Part shown: piece by piece, positions 59,862 through 64,000 of the stretch | Position numbering within the stretch: position 1 is the stretch's first letter | Layout: each line of letters opens with the position of its first letter | NCBI GenBank assembly: GCA_000310025.1 | Contig: FN648236.1 | Location: 224,847-288,846 of the forward strand | Reading direction: 5' to 3' | DNA from: Ectocarpus siliculosus | Taxonomy: Eukaryota; Sar; Phaeophyceae; Ectocarpales; Ectocarpaceae | DNA: 64,000 bases | Notes under the pieces: generated by a model | The model's database searches: none | Seen by the model: only the letters and a program-made list of their open reading frames with translations | What the model was told of the DNA's origin: nothing | Made by a program: the position numbers and the translations under genes

Positions 59862-62092
59862 TCTGTGCACCAAAGGTTCCACCCCCAAGGGTTATTCTCC
59901 GGGCACAAAGGTAGCTTCGAACCGCCCCCTCGAGCGTCCGGCCTGGCAGATCCCCGTGCACGTGGTGATTTGCTTTTCGTAAGTCGAAGTGGGATGACGG
60001 CGCTGGCGCTTTGGCGTTGAAGTCTCTTTTAGCGCCGGAGCGCAGTTTTCATTGCGCAACGGCAATGCGGCGGGAACAGAACGATAGCCAGGATGATGTC
60101 CCTCCGCGTGCGACCCCACGACCGGCCGAGACGCGGCAAAAAGCACTTGGGATCCTTTGTTTGGTTCGTTCGCACACGGAACGGGGGATTTCATTTCCGT
60201 TAAATGATGGTACTCACATGTGTTTTTGTAGAGAGCAAGGTAAAACAGTTTCAGGCTGATCCAACGTAGCCATAATCAATACAATGGAGGTTCATCTAAA
60301 TGCAGCGAGAAGAAGAATTTCCGAGTTGTTCAAGAATCCTCGAAATTGACGAAAAAGTAGCCCGGGAACAAATAAGGGCACGCATGCCCCAAACAAACAT
60401 TTTCGTGCCGGCGGCGAGTGAAGGACAAAAAGAAACTGGGAGGAAGAGCCGAAAATCCCGGGGATTTCATTCATGACCCGGTCCAGTTTCAGACCTAAAT
60501 CATGCTCTCACACTGCTTTTTACTCAGCCGTGTACGGTACCCTGTCATACCTGCTGCCGATGACGACGTGAACGCTCCTATTATATTCTTATTCTTGACC
60601 AACCCTTTCTATACAACACTTCAGTACGCTCTAGGAGTAGCATAGTAGGTGTAGAGCAACGATGAAGTTGTTGGAGGGCATATGACATAGCAACCATCAT
60701 GGGGGCATGTTGAAGTGCAGCGCAGGACTGCTGCTGTAGGATATGTGCAGTAAGCAAGATGCGGACGTTTTGGTTGCTCTTTTTCAGCCATGCCGCTGTG
60801 AGCAGCATCAAACGAATTCTGAACTTTGCAAAGCTCCCAAAAAAATTGTGTGATTTGCGGCGGGGGTCTCAGGCCCACTTTCGGAAGAGATCGAGATCAA
60901 CTCCAGGCGGGGATGTGGGGGGTGAGTCCTTTCCGGAGCTCGGCTCTTTAGCGCCTGAATCCCAAAGTCTGTCGGGAAGATCTTGAGTTAAATTGGTCAT
61001 AGTTCTCTCCTTGGTTATCATAGGAAAAACGTACGTGGTGCAACATGCATACAAGCCAAGCCGTAACACCTGATTGACAGCAACAATGACAGCAACAATT
61101 TTGGTCACTCAACGTTGCGTCATCAGCAAGCATCGCTGTGGGATAGTCTAGACTTCGTAAAATACATGCATTCGGACTCTCTTTCGAGAGAAACAGCCGT
61201 AACTCTCTCGAGAAAAACAGCCGTAAAGAAGGTGCGGCCCAGGGGTGGCGTTCTCGGAGGTCCAGTATAACTCAGATACCCAAAGGTCTCTGTTGTAGCG
61301 GTAGCGGTAGAAATATATAGCGCACGTCCACGCTGATGCAGAGCAACATGTGGTCGGATCTCCGGAGAACAGAGGGATCCAGGCAAGCCCTGGTCTGAAA
61401 GAAAGAGCGTACACAACCTTACTGAGTCTCCAAGCCCTACTTGTAGAGTTCGAGACTTGCACTGCAAGCAGTCAGAGGTATCTCCACGTGGGGCACAACA
61501 GCAGACGCAACATCCCTACGGCAAGCCTAACCTGGCCAAACCTGTTTAGCAGTAGTCACAGACTGCGTAAGCTGATGTAAGACGAATCTCACAACTTCAA
61601 CATGCATTTTTTCCCCAGGCACTGCATCATGAGTGTGTGTGAGAGTGCTGAACGATACAAACTACACAGCACGATTGATGTCGTTGGCACGATCTTTATG
61701 GTCGGACTCCGGGACGTCCGGGAAGGCACTACAGCAGTAAATGCGCCGCCAAGATATAAAAAGCACGGTCTGATTGCTCGTTGAAACGCCTGCCGAGGCT
61801 CGACCCAGCGTACTAGATGCGATGGCATTGACATTCGCTTACCCAAGAAGCTATAGGCTGCCGCGTCTCCCCCTCCCTGGCACCCTCCCTGCGTGCACGT
61901 CAACACACCTCCGCTTGTTACGAGTTTGGAGAACAACGGAGACAGAGATAGTAGGAGAGAACGAAAAAAAAAAAAAGCGGTTACGGGCCGTCCGAATGGC
62001 AACCTGGAACTCGCCCAGAACCCCATGGTTGTACCGCTTCTCTCAACACTTGTGCTGCGCACTCCTGCCCAGCACACAGCACCAACCAAGAG
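59862..62092. other. Divergent intergenic region between dynein and fumarase
   Basis: About 2.2 kb between the dynein start (transcribed leftward) and the fumarase start (transcribed rightward), so it must hold both promoters. No TATA box or initiator stands out. A minus-strand open frame at 60869-61108 is not recognisable. A short direct repeat lies at 61177-61226. Confidence 0.55.
61177..61226 (+). repeat. 25-bp direct repeat
   Basis: CTCTCTTTCGAGAGAAACAG-CCGTAA is followed at once by CTCTCTCGAGAAAAACAG-CCGTAA. Each copy contains a small TCTCGAGA-like palindrome. It lies in the divergent promoter region, about 870 bases before the fumarase ATG. Confidence 0.75.
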
Positions 62093-64000
62093 ATGGGTTC
62101 GTTGCACTTGAAGCGTGGACTGGGAGCCAGCTTGCTCGCTCGTTCTTCAGTGATAGGACGTAGAAGAGCAGCTGCAGCGGTTGCACCGTACTCCTCAGCC
62201 TCTCTCCGAGCTCCTGCGGCTGAGTGTTCAAGAACGTTTGTGCACCCGCAGCAGCGGCAGCAGCAGCAGAGGCGCGCTTTCGGAACTACCGCAGAGTTCG
62301 AGTACAAGCCCCTCTTTCAGTACGGGGCTACTCCTAGAGATGAACCGACCGAGGTATGAGCATTGCAGTTTTTGCTTTCCAGCCCGTCGCTCTCCGGGCT
62401 CGATTCAGGTTGGACATTTGAGGACACTTGCAAAGCTACGCCACACCGGCAGTTGGGACATGAACCCGCCGTTAACCCGAAGTTTCATTGACCCGTGATG
62501 CAAACCAGCTGATGCTGCCGCCGATGACCGCCGACCGTTACTTTAGTGCTGCCAAGTTTGTGCCAGTGGGGCAATGGGAGCCCGAAGAGGGTTGTTTACC
62601 CTCCAGATTCAAGACAACGAAAAGTCTATATTGAATACACATGACACACTGAAATTTGACTCATTGGGCTTGCTGGACCGGTTTGCCTGCTGTCCTACTA
62701 CAAGTACAACACTGCGCACCTACATACGTTGGGCCGTTGAGCGAAAGATGGTGTGTGTGGAGCGGATTGACGGAATCCACCTGCGAAGCTTCGCCAATCA
62801 CGGCTTTGGTGGTCTACAATCCCGTTGTATTTCCCTGCAGATTCGAGGTTTTGTCGGTATTGCTACACTGCGCTGACTCCTCCAGCCGAGCAGACCAAGT
62901 GGAACAGCATCCGCACGCCAGCATCAAGTGACCATCCCCACCCTCCCCCCGTCGGCATGCCCCCGTTCACAGTATCGAAAGTTGTCTTCGGAAGGCGTAA
63001 GCGTCGTCAAAGGTCCCGACGGACAAGAGTTCCTCAAGGTAGGGTGGCATTTTTTCGGATGCGCGCGCGCCGGCGACAGCTCTCTTAGGAGGAATCAAGA
63101 TGCTTGCCGGGTTGTTTCGACATTGGCCAAGGGGCTGTTCTTGCCCTTCTACATGTAGAACGTTTTTCGCGTAGAGCAGTCACGAACAGCGCAGTAGCCG
63201 TTTCTCACGAACGAATGACGGATGTGGTGTGATTGTTGTGCCTCTTTGATACGTGCAGCAGTACCAACTTGCCGATGTTCTTTTGCATACTTTCCACTGC
63301 GTTCAGGTGGCACCGGAGGCCCTGAGGTTGCTCTGCTCCACGGCAATGGTCGATATCGCTCATCTCCTCCGATCCAACCACTTACGGCAGCTGGCCAATA
63401 TATTGGAAGACCCCGAGGTGATGACACAACAATATTCGGCCGAAATCAGGTTGGGATCGGTTGAAATAGGTTTTGCGTTGGGGCTGATCTATGCCGGCAG
63501 CGTACAAACACCAAACGCGGCAACTGCTGTCCAATGCGTTGGAAGATCGTGAGGAGGCGACGGTTGGAGTTTTTTTCCCTAAACGTGTACGACAACAATA
63601 CCTCCGGCTACTATACAACTTTCCAAGGTGTGTTGGGGAAGGGTGGAGGAGAACACGCGTTGGTGAGGCGTACACTATAATAGTGCATATGCAGCTGTGG
63701 TCGAGGCCCGATACCGTGGCTCTCGATGTGTTCGACGGCCGCCGGCACGGTTGTCCTGCGCAGTTCCACGTCTTTCAGCAGGCATGCACAGCGGTGTGCT
63801 TAACGTGTGCGATTCCCAGTTTTTTCAGCTGCGTGTGGCCCGGCAACGCACGGCAACGTCCTCTCCGACCATGCTATACTAGTTCACGTACAATGCGGCG
63901 GTGTGGGCTACGGTGTGGGGTATGGTCCCAACGCGACCGCATGCGAGAAGAAATCAAGGCTGTGTACAGATTTGTAGGTTTTTATTTTGGTTCGTTATGG
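62093..64000 (+). CDS. Class I fumarate hydratase, mitochondrial, N-terminal part (runs out of window)
   Basis: Interconverts fumarate and malate in the TCA cycle, using a 4Fe-4S cluster. Three exons join in phase 0: 62093-62353, 62973-63038 and 63307-63417. The first begins MGSLHLKRGLGASLL and has many Arg and Ala but few acidic residues for about 65 residues, typical of a mitochondrial presequence. The mature start reads FEYKPLFQYG, a hallmark of class I fumarases. Next comes YRKLSSEGVSVVKGPDGQEF, then VAPEALRLLCSTAMVDIAHL and LLRSNHLRQLANILEDPE, also diagnostic. The donor at 63418 is GTGATG. The next expected exon (NDRFVA-type sequence) was not found before 64000, so the rest, including the cluster cysteines, lies beyond the edge. 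The stretch 63418-64000 is provisionally intron. Class I is a different fold from the class II enzyme of animals and plants. Confidence 0.9.

Noticed and set aside
60869-61108. A 79-codon minus-strand frame with a Pro/Ser-rich end
   Set aside because: Its start is arbitrary, there is no recognisable similarity, and it lies in a promoter region between two genes.
63691-64000. An open plus-strand stretch after a CAG acceptor as a fourth fumarase exon
   Set aside because: Its translation does not match the conserved fumarase sequence expected after the LEDPE motif.

Overview
The window looks like nuclear DNA of a flagellate-producing, intron-rich eukaryote, most likely a brown alga or another photosynthetic stramenopile. 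That attribution is inference. It rests on moderate-to-high GC, many short phase-conserved exons with introns of a few hundred bases, a complete axonemal dynein, a class I (FeS-type) fumarase with a mitochondrial-type presequence, decayed ankyrin-repeat genes and a TTAGGG-type telomeric tract. No rRNA, tRNA, CRISPR array or bacterial operon was found.

Layout: (1) 455-6901, plus strand: the 3' part of an MRE11 double-strand-break repair nuclease gene (end of the DNA-binding region plus a Gly/Arg-rich acidic tail); its 5' exons lie outside the window. (2) 6902-8864: no gene seen. (3) About 8865-20385: a large, diverged inverted duplication. The outer part of each arm carries a decayed ankyrin-repeat gene and the inner part a second gene for a coiled-coil, single-pass membrane protein. 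That second gene is still open in the left arm (449 codons) and broken in the right arm. A short interstitial telomeric tract sits in the left arm only. (4) 20386-22875: no gene seen. (5) 22876-59861, minus strand: one complete axonemal dynein heavy chain gene that I could splice by eye into 62 exons and one open frame of about 4,225 codons, from a Gly/Pro-rich N-terminus to the conserved C-terminal end. (6) 59862-62092: divergent intergenic region. (7) 62093 to the right edge, plus strand: the first three recognised exons of a mitochondrial class I fumarate hydratase, running out of the window.

The three intact genes have unrelated jobs (DNA repair, ciliary motility, TCA cycle), as expected for a eukaryotic chromosome. 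The main oddities are six GC-AG introns in the dynein gene, five of which start with the rare form GCGAG; the inverted duplication with independently damaged ankyrin gene copies; a dispersed repeat of about 110 bp found in introns of both MRE11 and dynein; and GTT-rich tracts close to several 5' splice sites. I found no convincing new multi-gene system; the best candidate for something undescribed is the duplicated ankyrin plus membrane-protein unit.
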